This document shows, one piece after another, positions 26,789 through 36,854 of a DNA stretch of 64,000 bases. The notes under the pieces are model-generated. The model searched no databases. It saw only the letters and a list, made by a program, of their open reading frames with translations, and had not been told where the DNA came from. Every line of letters starts with the position of its first letter. The stretch's first letter is position 1. The stretch is from assembly GCF_021431965.1 (NCBI RefSeq), contig NZ_CP090370.1, forward strand, positions 496,001 to 560,000. The letters run 5' to 3'. The DNA comes from Erythrobacter sp. SDW2 (GTDB lineage Bacteria > Pseudomonadota > Alphaproteobacteria > Sphingomonadales > Sphingomonadaceae). A program made the position numbers and the translations under genes.

Positions 26789-27358
26789 TCAGTGCGGCTC
26801 AACCCATCCGATCGCGCCGTCGCGGCGGCGATAAACCATATTGTGCCGCCCGGTGCCAGCATTTTTGAAGAACAGCGCATTGGTGTCGCGCAAGTCCAGC
26901 ATCATCACCGCATCGGCGACGCTCGCTTCGGGAATGTCCACCTTGGTCTCGGCCACGATCGGCAGCGCGCCTTCCTCTTCGAGCTCTTCGATATCATCGG
27001 GCTCCGGGACAAAAATTGTGTAAGCCGCTTCTTCCTCGCGCAGGGCATGGTCGGCCTGTTCGTGGCGATCCTTGATCCGGCGCTTGTAGCGGCGCAGCTG
27101 CTTGTCGATCTTTTCCGCCGCAGCATCGAGCGCGAGATGCGCGTCCTGCGCCTGGCCATGCGCCTTGAGCACCAGCCCCTGCATGACATGGGTCACGATA
27201 TCGCAGACAAACGCACCGGCCGGAGCCTTGCCGAAAGTGACATGCGAGCTGAGCGCGCGGCTGAAATACTTCTCGACGATGGCGCCCAGACGTTCGGCAG
27301 CGTGATCCTGCAAGGCGACCCCGGTATCCATCTGGTGGCCCGAAACACGAATATCCAT
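26789..27358 (-). CDS. hpf: Long-form ribosome hibernation promoting factor
   Basis: A 189-residue protein with two domains. The N-terminal S30AE/YfiA domain (MDIRVSGHQMDTGVALQDHA; LDAAAEKIDKQLRRYKRRIK) binds the ribosome. The C-terminal dimerisation domain has ALFFKNAGTGRHNMVYRRRDG near residues 160-180. An acidic linker joins them. Long forms make inactive 100S ribosome dimers in stationary phase. The gene lies upstream of ptsN with a 106-base gap. Confidence 0.93.
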   Translation of the reverse strand: MDIRVSGHQMDTGVALQDHAAERLGAIVEKYFSRALSSHVTFGKAPAGAFVCDIVTHVMQGLVLKAHGQAQDAHLALDAAAEKIDKQLRRYKRRIKDRHEQADHALREEEAAYTIFVPEPDDIEELEEEGALPIVAETKVDIPEASVADAVMMLDLRDTNALFFKNAGTGRHNMVYRRRDGAIGWVEPH

Positions 27359-27406
27359 CGTTGCCTGTCTCCTTGCTGTTGGATGTTCAAACCTACACCG
27401 GGCGGG

Positions 27407-28102
27407 TTAACGCCCATTGTTCCACAACGGGTCCGCGATCCCTTCGAGAAATGCCTTGTGCCGCGCGAGTTCCTCTTCGCTCGCCGTATGGGGGCGCGGC
27501 GCACGGAACACCCGCTCGATCGTCTGCATGGTTATGGCCGTCCCCGAAGCGCCGACTGCTTCGACTTCGGCATCGAGCACCAGCCCGATCTGCCGCCCGC
27601 CGAGCAGCTCCAGATAGACCTGCGCCAGCAGCTCGGCGTCGAGCAGCGCGCCGTGTTTCACGCGGTGGCTGCGGTCGATGCCGTAGCGGGTGCACAAAGC
27701 ATCGAGCGAAGCCTTGGCCCCGGGATGCTTCTTGCGGGCGATGGCAACGGTATCGACCATCCGGTCAAGCGCAATCGGCTCGCGCCCGCACAGCGCCAGC
27801 TCATTGTTAAGGAAGCCGAAGTCGAATCCGGCATTATGCGCCACCAGCGGCGCATCGCCGAGGAATTCGAGCAAGGCGTCGGCCCCGTCGGCAAACAGCG
27901 GCTTGTCGGCGAGGAAAGCGGAGGAGAGGCCGTGCACTTCCTCCGCAGCGGAAGGCATGTCACGCTGCGGGTTGTAATAGGCGTGGAAGACCTCGCCGGT
28001 CGGAATTCGGCCCATCAACTCGACACATCCGATTTCCACCAGCCGGTCCCCTGTCTTGGGGTCCAAACCGGTGGTTTCCGTGTCGAAAACGATTTCACGC
28101 AT
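27407..28102 (-). CDS. dnaQ: DNA polymerase III epsilon subunit (proofreading exonuclease)
   Basis: A 231-residue 3'-5' exonuclease subunit. Exo I is EIVFDTETTGLDPKTGDRL, Exo II is APLVAHNAGFDFGFLNNEL, and Exo III contains HRVKHGALLDAELLAQVYLEL with catalytic His and Asp. The C-terminal tail after residue 185 is the probable alpha-subunit binding region. It sits with coaE, aroE, maf and ppsR, the block that flanks the origin in many alphaproteobacteria. Confidence 0.94.
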   Translation of the reverse strand: MREIVFDTETTGLDPKTGDRLVEIGCVELMGRIPTGEVFHAYYNPQRDMPSAAEEVHGLSSAFLADKPLFADGADALLEFLGDAPLVAHNAGFDFGFLNNELALCGREPIALDRMVDTVAIARKKHPGAKASLDALCTRYGIDRSHRVKHGALLDAELLAQVYLELLGGRQIGLVLDAEVEAVGASGTAITMQTIERVFRAPRPHTASEEELARHKAFLEGIADPLWNNGR

Positions 28103-28146
28103 TGGTTACACTATCGGCCCGATGGCGCGAGTCTGCAAGGGGTGGA

Positions 28147-28746
28147 TTAACCTGCCGGCCGTGCAAGCAGATCGATCAGCGCGGCCACCTCGGCGCCCGT
28201 TTCCTCCAGCGTGCGTCCGGTGTCGATGACGTGGTCGGCACGGGCGCGTTTGTCCGCATCGGGCACTTGCAGCGACAGGATATGCTCAAATTTCTGCTCG
28301 GTCATGCCCGGGCGGGCGAGCACTCGCCGCCGCTGATCCTCCGCCGGGGCGGAGACGACCACCACGGTATCAACCGCTTCATGCCCGCCCTTTTCGAACA
28401 AGAGCGGAATATCGAACACCACCATCGGCCTGTCGGCATTCTCGGCCAGAAATTGCGCGCGCTTCTGGCCGACGGCGGGATGGATCAAAGCTTCGAGCCG
28501 CGCGAGCGCTGCCTTGTCGGCAAAGACCTGCGCGCCGAGCGCTTCGCGCTTCACGCCGTCCGGCCCGGTCGATCCCGGGAAGGCGGCCTCGATCGCATCG
28601 ATCAGCTCGCCTTCCGGCCCCTGCATCCCGCGCACTTCGGCATCGGCGTCGAACACCGGCACGCCGGCCGCCTCGAACATGGCGGCGACGGTCGACTTGC
28701 CCATGCCGATCGAGCCGGTGAGCCCGATGATAAGGGGCCTTTTCAT
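28147..28746 (-). CDS. coaE: Dephospho-CoA kinase
   Basis: Phosphorylates dephospho-CoA in the last step of CoA synthesis. It has 199 residues, with the P-loop LTGSIGMGKSTVAAMFE at about 8-24, VPVFDADAEVRGMQG, HPAVGQKRAQF and the DIPLLFEKGGHEAVDTVVVV core motif. Its start overlaps the aroE stop by four bases. Confidence 0.95.
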   Translation of the reverse strand: MKRPLIIGLTGSIGMGKSTVAAMFEAAGVPVFDADAEVRGMQGPEGELIDAIEAAFPGSTGPDGVKREALGAQVFADKAALARLEALIHPAVGQKRAQFLAENADRPMVVFDIPLLFEKGGHEAVDTVVVVSAPAEDQRRRVLARPGMTEQKFEHILSLQVPDADKRARADHVIDTGRTLEETGAEVAALIDLLARPAG

Positions 28747-29612
28747 GCCAGCAGCCTTTCACGCAGTGCCGCGTCGTGGTCGCGCGGCGGGGCGACGCCG
28801 AAGAATTTCTGGAAGGCTTCGGCTGCCTGGCCGATCAGCATCGAGAGGCCGTCGATCGTCCCGAAGCCAGCCGCTTCGGCGCCTTCGAGCAGGGGCGTTC
28901 TGGCAGGTGACGTCACGATGTCATAGACAATCGCTCCCGGCGGGGCATGCGACAGGTCGAAGGCCAGCGGCTCCTGCCCCGCCATGCCCAGCGGCGAAGC
29001 GTTGACGACCAGGTCAAGCAAGCCTTCGCGGTCATCGAAGTCGAAATCGGTCGGCGCGGCGAAATGATCGAGCCGCGGGGTGTGATGGTCGCCGCCGGGC
29101 GCAAGCTCGTCGAGCAAGGTCCGCGCCTTGGCCGGATCGCGCCCGGCGAGCACCAGCGTGAAGCCCTCGCCCGCCAACCCCGTTACGATCGCCCGCGCCG
29201 CTCCGCCCGTGCCGAGAATGCGCGCCATGCGGTAGAGGTGCGGTTCCTTTAGCCGGTCCCGCAATGGCTCGAGGAATCCGCCGACATCGGTGTTATAGCC
29301 CTTCAGCGAGCCATTATCGCCTCGCACCACAGTGTTTACCGCCCCGACCCGCGACGCGAGCGGATCGAGCCGGTCGAGCAAGGGAATGATCGCCTGCTTG
29401 TGCGGCATCGTGACATTGCAGCCGCGCCACTGTGCGTCTCCCCGTCGCTGGGTGAGATAATCCTCCAGTTCCGCTGGGCTGACATGACAGGCCCGGTAAT
29501 CGGCATGGAGCCCGAGCTGGTCGATCCAGAACCCGTGAATCACGGGCGACTTCGACTGCGCAATCGGATCGCCGATCACTTCGGCATATGGTCTTCCTGG
29601 GGGCTTGCTCAT
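28743..29612 (-). CDS. aroE: Shikimate dehydrogenase (NADP-dependent)
   Basis: Reduces 3-dehydroshikimate in aromatic amino-acid synthesis. It has 289 residues. The substrate domain has [18 protein letters not shown] and [18 protein letters not shown], with the catalytic Lys in MPHK and the Asp in [15 protein letters not shown]. The nucleotide loop is [12 protein letters not shown], and VVNASPLGM is present. The start at MSKPPG lies in an ATGA overlap with maf; the longer open frame lies inside maf. Confidence 0.94.
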   Translation of the reverse strand: MSKPPGRPYAEVIGDPIAQSKSPVIHGFWIDQLGLHADYRACHVSPAELEDYLTQRRGDAQWRGCNVTMPHKQAIIPLLDRLDPLASRVGAVNTVVRGDNGSLKGYNTDVGGFLEPLRDRLKEPHLYRMARILGTGGAARAIVTGLAGEGFTLVLAGRDPAKARTLLDELAPGGDHHTPRLDHFAAPTDFDFDDREGLLDLVVNASPLGMAGQEPLAFDLSHAPPGAIVYDIVTSPARTPLLEGAEAAGFGTIDGLSMLIGQAAEAFQKFFGVAPPRDHDAALRERLLA

Positions 29613-30220
29613 GCCTCGAGCACACCGCGTTCGCGCAACGCCTCCAGCACCGCCAGCAGCGGCATGCCGAGCACGGTGAACTGGTCGCCGATGATGCGCT
29701 CGAACAACTGCACCCCGCGCGCCTCGATCCGGAACACGCCGACACAAGCTGCGACCTCGGGCCATTCGGCATCGAGATAGCTTTCGATGAAGCTGTCCGA
29801 GAGCTCGCGCACATGCAGCACCGCCAGCCCGTGATCGATCCAGGTGATCCGGCCATCGACGGCCAGCGCCGCGGCGCTGTGCAGCCGCATCGCCTTGCCG
29901 GAGAAAAACCGCAAATGCTCGGCCGCCTGTTCGCGGCTGGCCGGCTTGTCGAAGCGGCGCCCGTCGACCTCCACCAGACTGTCGCTGCCGAGCACCAGCC
30001 GGTGCGGATCGGCCGCGGAGACCGCCACGGCCTTGGCCGCCGCCAGCGCCTGCGCGATCTCCCCGGGTTCTGCCTCTTCCATTGCTGCTTCGAGCGCACG
30101 TTCGTCGATCTCGGCGGCACGGATCTCGAAATCCACGCCCGCCGCTCCGAGCATGGCCCGGCGCGAAGCACTCTTGGAAGCAAGGATCAGGGCCCGTCCT
30201 GAGCTTTGTCGAAGGGTCAT
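29609..30220 (-). CDS. maf: Maf-type nucleoside triphosphate pyrophosphatase
   Basis: A 203-residue enzyme that hydrolyses non-canonical or specific nucleoside triphosphates. Motifs are [18 protein letters not shown] at the N-terminus, [18 protein letters not shown] in the middle, and [20 protein letters not shown] followed by [18 protein letters not shown] at the C-terminus. It is translationally coupled to ppsR upstream and aroE downstream by four-base overlaps. Confidence 0.93.
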   Translation of the reverse strand: MTLRQSSGRALILASKSASRRAMLGAAGVDFEIRAAEIDERALEAAMEEAEPGEIAQALAAAKAVAVSAADPHRLVLGSDSLVEVDGRRFDKPASREQAAEHLRFFSGKAMRLHSAAALAVDGRITWIDHGLAVLHVRELSDSFIESYLDAEWPEVAACVGVFRIEARGVQLFERIIGDQFTVLGMPLLAVLEALRERGVLEA

Positions 30221-31053
30221 ATCGGCCGCTCCTCCGGCTTGCTGTCGACGTGGCGGTCGTTGTGCAGCCGGATGATGGCGGCAGCGGTTTCCTCGATCGA
30301 ACGGCGCGTCACATCGATCACCGGCCAGTTGTTGTCGGCGAACATGCGGCGGGCGAATTTCACTTCCTCGGATACCCGGTCTTTCTCGACATAGGAGGTC
30401 TCGGCCTGCTCGTTCAGCGTCAGCAGCCGGTTGCGGCGGATCTGCACCAGCCTCTCGGGAGCGGTCGTCAGCCCGACGACCAGCGGATTCCTGAGCTGGT
30501 AAAGCTTGGGCGGCGGCGGGCTTTCGATCACCAGCGGGATATTGGCCACCTTGTAGCCGCGATTGGCGAGATAGATGCTGGTCGGCGTCTTTGACGAACG
30601 GGACACGCCGGCAAGGACGATGTCCGCCTCTTCCCAGTTTTCCCAGCCGACTCCGTCGTCATGGGCGATGGTGTACTGGATCGCTTCGACGCGCTTGAAA
30701 TAGGCTTCGTCCATGCGATGCTGGCGGCCGGGGCGGCCATGTGCCTCTTGCCCCAACTGGACTTCCAGTGCGGCGGTAACCTCGTCGAGAGCATCGACCG
30801 CCGGCAGCGACAACTGGTTGCAATGCTCGCGCAGCGCGGCCCGCGTTTCCGCATTGACCAGCGTGAACAACACCAATCCCGGATTGGCACTGAGTTCGGG
30901 GATGATCCGCTCCAGATGCTGGCGCGAACGGACCATCGGCCAGAAATGGCGCACGACGTCCGCGTTCTCGAATTGTGCCAGCGCCGCCTTGGCGATCATC
31001 TCCAGCGTCTCGCCGGTCGAGTCCGAGAGAAGATGGAGGTGGATACGCTTCAT
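30217..31053 (-). CDS. ppsR: PEP synthase/PPDK regulatory kinase-phosphorylase (DUF299)
   Basis: A 278-residue bifunctional regulator that phosphorylates and dephosphorylates pyruvate phosphate dikinase or PEP synthase. The N-terminus [20 protein letters not shown] is diagnostic, and the nucleotide loop is [20 protein letters not shown]. The C-terminal [20 protein letters not shown] is also conserved. It is the first gene of the minus-strand operon and faces hemE across the putative origin. Confidence 0.92.
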   Translation of the reverse strand: MKRIHLHLLSDSTGETLEMIAKAALAQFENADVVRHFWPMVRSRQHLERIIPELSANPGLVLFTLVNAETRAALREHCNQLSLPAVDALDEVTAALEVQLGQEAHGRPGRQHRMDEAYFKRVEAIQYTIAHDDGVGWENWEEADIVLAGVSRSSKTPTSIYLANRGYKVANIPLVIESPPPPKLYQLRNPLVVGLTTAPERLVQIRRNRLLTLNEQAETSYVEKDRVSEEVKFARRMFADNNWPVIDVTRRSIEETAAAIIRLHNDRHVDSKPEERPI

Positions 31054-31373
31054 GGTGAACGGAAATTCCAGCTGTGGAGAAGCCCCAGCATAAACCACGG
31101 GATGGATTGGCGGACAAGCAGCGGAGAGGATTCCACCCCCGCTGTCCGCGATTCCGCCAGCCGGGATGCCGACAGGCTCAGCTGGTTTTGCGCAGGCTGG
31201 GGATAGTGGGGAGAAGTTTGCTTTGACTCACGGAATGTGCAGAGTCGCGGCGTTGTTTGGGGGTGGCACGGTCGGGAGAAATCGGGCAGGCATGGCTTAT
31301 GCCCGATATCCACAGGGCCAACTGACTCCATCATCCTATTATAAATATCATTTTTGATTGGATTCTAGACCCG
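31054..31373. other. oriC: Putative chromosomal replication origin (oriC)
   Basis: A gene-free divergent region between ppsR and hemE. It contains TGTGGAGAA (31073-31081) and ATATCCACA (31306-31314), each one mismatch from the DnaA box. There are two TGGGGA motifs (31198, 31207), the complement of the TCCCCA W-box known from Caulobacter. Six GANTC sites begin at 31129, 31150, 31225, 31242, 31324 and 31361. An AT-rich tract (31331-31366) could be the unwinding element. Caulobacter oriC also adjoins hemE, and genes diverge on both sides. No CtrA TTAA-N7-TTAA site is seen. Confidence 0.7.
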
Positions 31374-32399
31374 ATGCCTGGCCTTCTTCTCGACACTTTG
31401 CGCGGCAAGCGCGGTCCGCGCACCCCGCTCTGGCTCATGCGGCAGGCAGGGCGGTACCTGCCCGAATACCGCGAGCTGCGGGCGGAGAAGGGCGGCTTCC
31501 TCGAACTGGTCTATGACAGCCCGGCGGCCTGCGAGATCACGCTCCAGCCGATCCGGCGGTTCGGATTCGACGGGGCGATCCTGTTCTCCGACATCCTGAT
31601 CGTGCCGCATGCGATGGGCCAGAACCTGCAATTTCTCGTCGGGGAAGGTCCGCATCTGTCGCCGAAGCTGGAAGACAGCGAGCTGGAAGCTCTGGTGAGC
31701 GCCAAGCACCATCTCGATCCGGTCTATGAGACCGTGCGCCTGTGCCGCGCCGCGCTGGGCGATGAAACCACGCTGCTGGGCTTTGCCGGCAGCCCCTGGA
31801 CGGTTGCGACCTATATGGTGGCGGGCGAGGGCAGCCGCGATCAGCAGGCCGCCCGCAGCATGGCCTATGCCGATCCGGGCAAGCTGCAGGCGATTGTCGA
31901 TGCCATCGTCGACGTGACGATCGAATATCTCATCGGTCAGATCGATGCCGGGGCCGAAGGCGTACAGCTGTTCGACAGCTGGGCCGGGAGTCTGGCGCCC
32001 GACCAGTTCGAGAAATGGGTGGTTGCGCCCAACGCGAAAATCGTTGCCGCGCTCAAGGCGGCGCGGCCCGATACGCCGATCATCGGCTTTCCCAAGGGGG
32101 CAGGGGCGAAATTGCCCGCCTATGCCGCGGAAACCGGGGTCGATGCCATGGCGCTCGACGAAACGATCGATCCGGTCTGGGCCGACAGCGTGCTGCCCGA
32201 AGGGATGCCGGTGCAGGGCAATCTCGATCCCTTGCTGATCCTTGCGGGCGGGGAGCAACTGACCCGCCGGGCGCACGTCATCCTCGAGAGCCTCAAGGGC
32301 CGGCCGCATGTGTTCAATCTCGGCCACGGGATCGATCGTCACACGCCCATCGCCCATGTCGAGCAGCTGGTTGCGGCAGTCCGCAATTGGCAGGGTTAG
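31374..32399 (+). CDS. hemE: Uroporphyrinogen decarboxylase
   Basis: Decarboxylates uroporphyrinogen III to coproporphyrinogen III in heme synthesis. It has 341 residues, with signature 1 TPLWLMRQAGRYLPEYRELR, GFDGAILFSDILIVPHAMG holding the catalytic Asp, LGFAGSPWTVATYMVAGEGS, and VQGNLDPLLI. The ATG directly follows the AT-rich tract of the putative origin, with no obvious ribosome site, so it may be read from a near-leaderless transcript. Confidence 0.95.
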   Translation: MPGLLLDTLRGKRGPRTPLWLMRQAGRYLPEYRELRAEKGGFLELVYDSPAACEITLQPIRRFGFDGAILFSDILIVPHAMGQNLQFLVGEGPHLSPKLEDSELEALVSAKHHLDPVYETVRLCRAALGDETTLLGFAGSPWTVATYMVAGEGSRDQQAARSMAYADPGKLQAIVDAIVDVTIEYLIGQIDAGAEGVQLFDSWAGSLAPDQFEKWVVAPNAKIVAALKAARPDTPIIGFPKGAGAKLPAYAAETGVDAMALDETIDPVWADSVLPEGMPVQGNLDPLLILAGGEQLTRRAHVILESLKGRPHVFNLGHGIDRHTPIAHVEQLVAAVRNWQG

Positions 32400-32422
32400 C
32401 GCTTTCAGGCTAAGGCAGCGTC

Positions 32423-32866
32423 ATGCAGGAATTTCTCGCGATGACCTATTACTGGCTCAAGGCCGGCCATGTGATCTTCATGATCTTCTGGATGGCGGGG
32501 CTGTTCATCCTGCCGCGGCAGATGGTCTATATGCATACCAGTGTGCCGGGTTCGGATGAAGAAGCGCTGTGGGCGGAACGGACCGGGACGCTGTCCAAGG
32601 TCATCCTCATTCCCAGCATCATCCTCGTCTGGGTGCTAGGGCTGGCACTGGCGGTCAGCATCGGGGCTTTTTCGCAAGGCTGGTTCCATGCCAAGTTGCT
32701 GCTGGTGCTGATCCTGAGCGGCTATCACGGCTGGATGAGCGCCATCGCCAAGAAAATGGCCCGCGGCGAGCGTCCACTGGCCGAGAAACAGCTGCGCCTA
32801 CTCAACGAAGTGCCTGCGATCATTGCTATCGTGGTGGTCATCCTGGTGATCGTGAAGCCGTTCTAG
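32423..32866 (+). CDS. hemJ: Protoporphyrinogen IX oxidase, HemJ type
   Basis: A 147-residue inner-membrane enzyme for the penultimate step of heme synthesis. It has four transmembrane helices and the HemJ signature near the N-terminus, YYWLKAGHVIFMIFWMAGLF, with the essential His, then LPRQMVYMH. WFHAKLLLVLILSGYHGWMS and LRLLNEVPAIIAIVVV complete the pattern. It follows hemE by 23 bases, as expected for a heme operon. Confidence 0.93.
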   Translation: MQEFLAMTYYWLKAGHVIFMIFWMAGLFILPRQMVYMHTSVPGSDEEALWAERTGTLSKVILIPSIILVWVLGLALAVSIGAFSQGWFHAKLLLVLILSGYHGWMSAIAKKMARGERPLAEKQLRLLNEVPAIIAIVVVILVIVKPF

Positions 32867-32894
32867 ACGGCGGGTCAACCGAACCAATCGGCGA

Positions 32895-32923
32895 TTGACG
32901 CGCTTCGGCGGCAATCGTATCTG
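32895..32923 (+). promoter_or_regulatory. Candidate promoter for rho
   Basis: TTGACG (32895-32900) and TATCTG (32918-32923) are separated by exactly 17 bases. The transcript would have a leader of about 110 bases before the rho start, a typical place for Rho autoregulation. Confidence 0.55.
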
Positions 32924-33039
32924 CAAACTCACTGGCCCGGGTATGCCACGTCCATAGTGCGTCTGCCCCGTCTCGCTTTCCCAAAGCCCGATGAGACCGG
33001 CCGGCCAATCTCTCTCATTCCCTCACGGAACAAGACACA

Positions 33040-34305
<1,266 letters not shown>

Positions 34306-34306
34306 C

Positions 34307-34846
34307 ATGGAACCGCTCGCGCCCCGCCGCATCGCCATCATGGGTGCGCCGGGGGCGGGCAAGTCCTCGCTCGTTTCAGCCCTCGCGTGCCGCGGCTGGC
34401 GCGTCGTTCCCGAAAGCGCCAGGATAATCCTGCAGCAGCCCGGCGGAATGGAGCTGCGCGCGAACGATCCGCTGGGTTTTGCCATGGCCATGCTCGCGGC
34501 CGGGCGCGACGCGTTCAATACAGTCGAGCCGGGGGAAACGGTAATCTTCGACCGCGGCCTGTGCGACATCGTGGCCTTCCTGCGCATCGGCGGCCAAGCT
34601 GTGCCCGAGAAACTGACTCTCGCCTGCCGCGAATTGCGCTTCGACGCCCCGGTGCTTCATGCGCCAGCATGGAAGGCGATCTATCGCCCCGATGCGGAGC
34701 GTATTCAGCGTTGGGACGAGGCGCTGGAGAGCGACCGGCAAAATCTTCGGGCATGGCGCGATTTTGGCTATCGCCCGATCACGCTGCCGCTGACGGATCT
34801 TGGCGGGCGGATCGACTGGTTCGAAGCGCTGTTACGCTCGGGCTGA
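34307..34846 (+). CDS. AAA_28-type P-loop ATPase/kinase-like protein
   Basis: A 179-residue soluble P-loop protein: Walker A IMGAPGAGKSSLVSALA at about 11-27 and a Walker B-like VIFDRGLCDIVAFL. PESARIILQQPGG follows the P-loop. This resembles the small predicted ATPases of the AAA_28 (COG3911) group, probably nucleotide- or metabolite-kinases. It starts one base after rho, so it is co-transcribed, yet it is not a usual member of the rho neighbourhood. The substrate is unknown. Confidence 0.78.
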   Translation: MEPLAPRRIAIMGAPGAGKSSLVSALACRGWRVVPESARIILQQPGGMELRANDPLGFAMAMLAAGRDAFNTVEPGETVIFDRGLCDIVAFLRIGGQAVPEKLTLACRELRFDAPVLHAPAWKAIYRPDAERIQRWDEALESDRQNLRAWRDFGYRPITLPLTDLGGRIDWFEALLRSG

Positions 34847-34928
34847 CTGAAGCCGACACAATTTGATGCCGTGCGATTCAGTATCGCTTTACTTTATGTC
34901 GGTAGGACAAAGCTTTAGGAGCAGACCG

Positions 34929-35336
34929 ATGCAGCAATTGCTTTATAGCTCCGAAGCAAGCGAGCCTATAGCTTCGGAAGAGATTTTTCGCATTATCGCG
35001 ACTTCGGCGCGCAACAACGGCGCTCGCGGGATTACCGGATTCCTTGTCCACACGCGCAACCATTTTTTGCAGTTGATCGAAGGGGAAGCAGCGGCCCTGG
35101 ACGCACTGCTCGAAGATCTGGCCGACGATACGCGGCATTGCAGGCTGGAGATCCTCTCGCGAGGCGAGATAGCTGACCGAAGCTTCCCCAAATGGCGAAT
35201 GGAGCGGGTTTCGCTCAGCGGCGGCGATTTAGACGCGTTCGTCGATATGCTGCGGCGCGCGAATGTGAGTCCCGAGGTTTGCAGGCAGGCGCAATCCTTT
35301 ATGGCAACCGCGGGACATGCTTCCAAACCCGGCTAG
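34929..35336 (+). CDS. Short BLUF-domain blue-light photoreceptor
   Basis: A 135-residue protein made of one BLUF (FAD-binding) domain. The key residues are present at the spacing found in AppA: Tyr6, Asn30, Gln48, Trp89 and Met91 correspond to AppA 21, 45, 63, 104 and 106. Segments include RGITGFLVHTRNHFLQLIEG. AGGAG upstream of the ATG fixes the start. There is no output domain, so it must signal to a partner protein. The adjacent ATPase gene may be unrelated. It converges with the SnoaL-like gene. Confidence 0.92.
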   Translation: MQQLLYSSEASEPIASEEIFRIIATSARNNGARGITGFLVHTRNHFLQLIEGEAAALDALLEDLADDTRHCRLEILSRGEIADRSFPKWRMERVSLSGGDLDAFVDMLRRANVSPEVCRQAQSFMATAGHASKPG

Positions 35337-35737
35337 TCCGGCTGCATTCGCTGCAGCATCGCCGCCATCTGCTCCCAGACTTTGTTCACGGCCTTGAGCG
35401 GCCGCACCATGACCTTGAAATCGGTGATCAAGCCGTCCTCGTCGAAGGTCAGCAGGTCGATGCCGTTGACGTGGATGCCGTCCATCTCGGCAGTGAACTC
35501 GAGCAGCACATGGGGCCCGTCGGCCATTTCGCGGACATAGTTGAAACTGCTCTGGCCCAGCGTGCCTCCGGCTGCGGTGAGATAGGCCATGACGATCGCC
35601 TTGCCGTGCTGCGGGGTATGGACGACGGGGGAGTGGAACACGCAATCGTCATGGAGGATCCTGGCCAGCGCCTCGGGCGAGCCGTGGCTGTTGGCGATGT
35701 AGTCGTGCCAGATGGCGAGACCGTCATGGCTGCTCAT
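35333..35737 (-). CDS. SnoaL/NTF2-like fold protein
   Basis: A 134-residue protein with the NTF2-like pattern: an N-terminal helix (LAIWHDYIANSHGSPEALAR), ILHDDCVFHSPVVHTPQHGK, and a curved sheet including HVLLEFTAEMDGIHVNGID and LITDFKVMVRPLKAV. Such folds serve as small-molecule isomerases, dehydratases or binding proteins. GGGAGA eight bases before the ATG supports the start. It is 13 bases downstream of the dienelactone hydrolase gene, suggesting a common catabolic role. Confidence 0.8.
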   Translation of the reverse strand: MSSHDGLAIWHDYIANSHGSPEALARILHDDCVFHSPVVHTPQHGKAIVMAYLTAAGGTLGQSSFNYVREMADGPHVLLEFTAEMDGIHVNGIDLLTFDEDGLITDFKVMVRPLKAVNKVWEQMAAMLQRMQPD

Positions 35738-35750
35738 GGCTGTTTCTCCC

Positions 35751-36449
35751 TCAGGCGAGATGTTCGGCGAAGAATGCATCGGTGCGCGAATCGGCCAGTT
35801 GTGCGCCAGCCTCGTCGCGGCGGTTACCGAACTGGGTCGCGAAACCGTGGTCGAGCCCTTCGTAATCGTAGAGCGTTACCTTGGGGTGATCGTCGAGTCC
35901 CGCGTGCATCGCCTTTTGCGCCTCGGCATCGACGAAGCCGTCGGCTGTCGGGATGTGCAGCATCAGCGGATTGGCGATGGCATGCGCCTCGCGCAGCATG
36001 TCGGGCACGCCGACCGCGTAATATCCGACCGAGGCATCGGCATCGGTGCGCGCCGCTGTCATATAGGCGAGCTTGCCGCCGAGGCAGTAGCCGACCGCGC
36101 CAACCTTCTTGCCGCCGGTTTCCTGGCGCGCCCACTTGATGGTCGATTCGATGTCCCTGATCCCTTCATCGGGATTAAAACGGCCAAAGTAATCAAAGGC
36201 TTGCTGGAGTTGCGCCTCTACGTCGGGGTCGAGTTCGATATCGTCGCCCAGCATCCAGAACAGGTCCGGCGCCACTGCCAGATATCCTTGCTTTGCGAGC
36301 AGGTCGCACTTGTGGCGAATCCCGGGGTTCACGCCGAAGATTTCCTGGATCACGACAACTGCCGCCTTGGGCTCGCCGGAGGGCCGTGCCACGTAGGCCT
36401 TGAAGCTGTGCTCGCCATAATGCGAAGCGATAGTGACATAGTCGGACAT
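35751..36449 (-). CDS. Dienelactone hydrolase family protein
   Basis: A 232-residue alpha/beta hydrolase. The nucleophile is Cys, in GAVGYCLGGKLAYM, as in carboxymethylenebutenolidase. The acid Asp lies in IPTADGFVDAEA or nearby, and the His is in EGLDHGFATQFG. AAVVVIQEIFGVNPGIRH near the N-terminus is the family's oxyanion region. AGGAGAG lies upstream of the chosen ATG. The natural substrate is unknown; no aromatic degradation genes are adjacent. Confidence 0.9.
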   Translation of the reverse strand: MSDYVTIASHYGEHSFKAYVARPSGEPKAAVVVIQEIFGVNPGIRHKCDLLAKQGYLAVAPDLFWMLGDDIELDPDVEAQLQQAFDYFGRFNPDEGIRDIESTIKWARQETGGKKVGAVGYCLGGKLAYMTAARTDADASVGYYAVGVPDMLREAHAIANPLMLHIPTADGFVDAEAQKAMHAGLDDHPKVTLYDYEGLDHGFATQFGNRRDEAGAQLADSRTDAFFAEHLA

Positions 36450-36571
36450 GGGGGCTCTCCTGGCAATGAATCGTTGTGGCAAGGCCTATCGCTTGCACAG
36501 GCCGCTTGGCAAATCCAATTCGTGGCCCAAATAGGACAGGCGCATAATCGCGACTCGCGGGAGAAATGGCC

Positions 36572-36832
36572 ATGAAGGTGAATATCGAGATCGACTGCAC
36601 GCCCGAAGAGGCGCGGACATTCATGGGCCTGCCCGACGTCAGCAAGGCCAACAGCGTCTATGTCGACACCATGGCCAAGGCGATGAAGGGCGTGACCAAC
36701 CCTGATCAACTACAGGAAATGGCCAAGGCCATGGCCCCGATGGGGCAGGTCGGGCTGAAAATGTTCCAGAACTTCGTCGAAGGCAGCATGGCCGCGAGCG
36801 CCGCGCGCAATGCCAAGAAGGACGACGACTGA
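36572..36832 (+). CDS. Small conserved hypothetical protein
   Basis: An 86-residue helical, Met/Ala/Lys-rich protein (KVNIEIDCTPEEARTFMGLP; AMKGVTNPDQLQEMAKAMAP). I believe it belongs to a small family conserved in Sphingomonadales (DUF6489-like), without known function. GGGAG eight bases before this ATG favours it over the ATG two codons earlier. A parS palindrome begins six bases after its stop codon. Confidence 0.75.
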   Translation: MKVNIEIDCTPEEARTFMGLPDVSKANSVYVDTMAKAMKGVTNPDQLQEMAKAMAPMGQVGLKMFQNFVEGSMAASAARNAKKDDD

Positions 36833-36838
36833 GTCACC

Positions 36839-36854
36839 GGTTCCACGTGGAACA
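36839..36854. other. parS: parS centromere site 1, overlapping the mnmE start
   Basis: GGTTCCACGTGGAACA: a 14-base perfect palindrome (GTTCCACGTGGAAC) matching the ParB-binding consensus except for the first base. The GTG start of mnmE begins at its centre. Confidence 0.85.
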
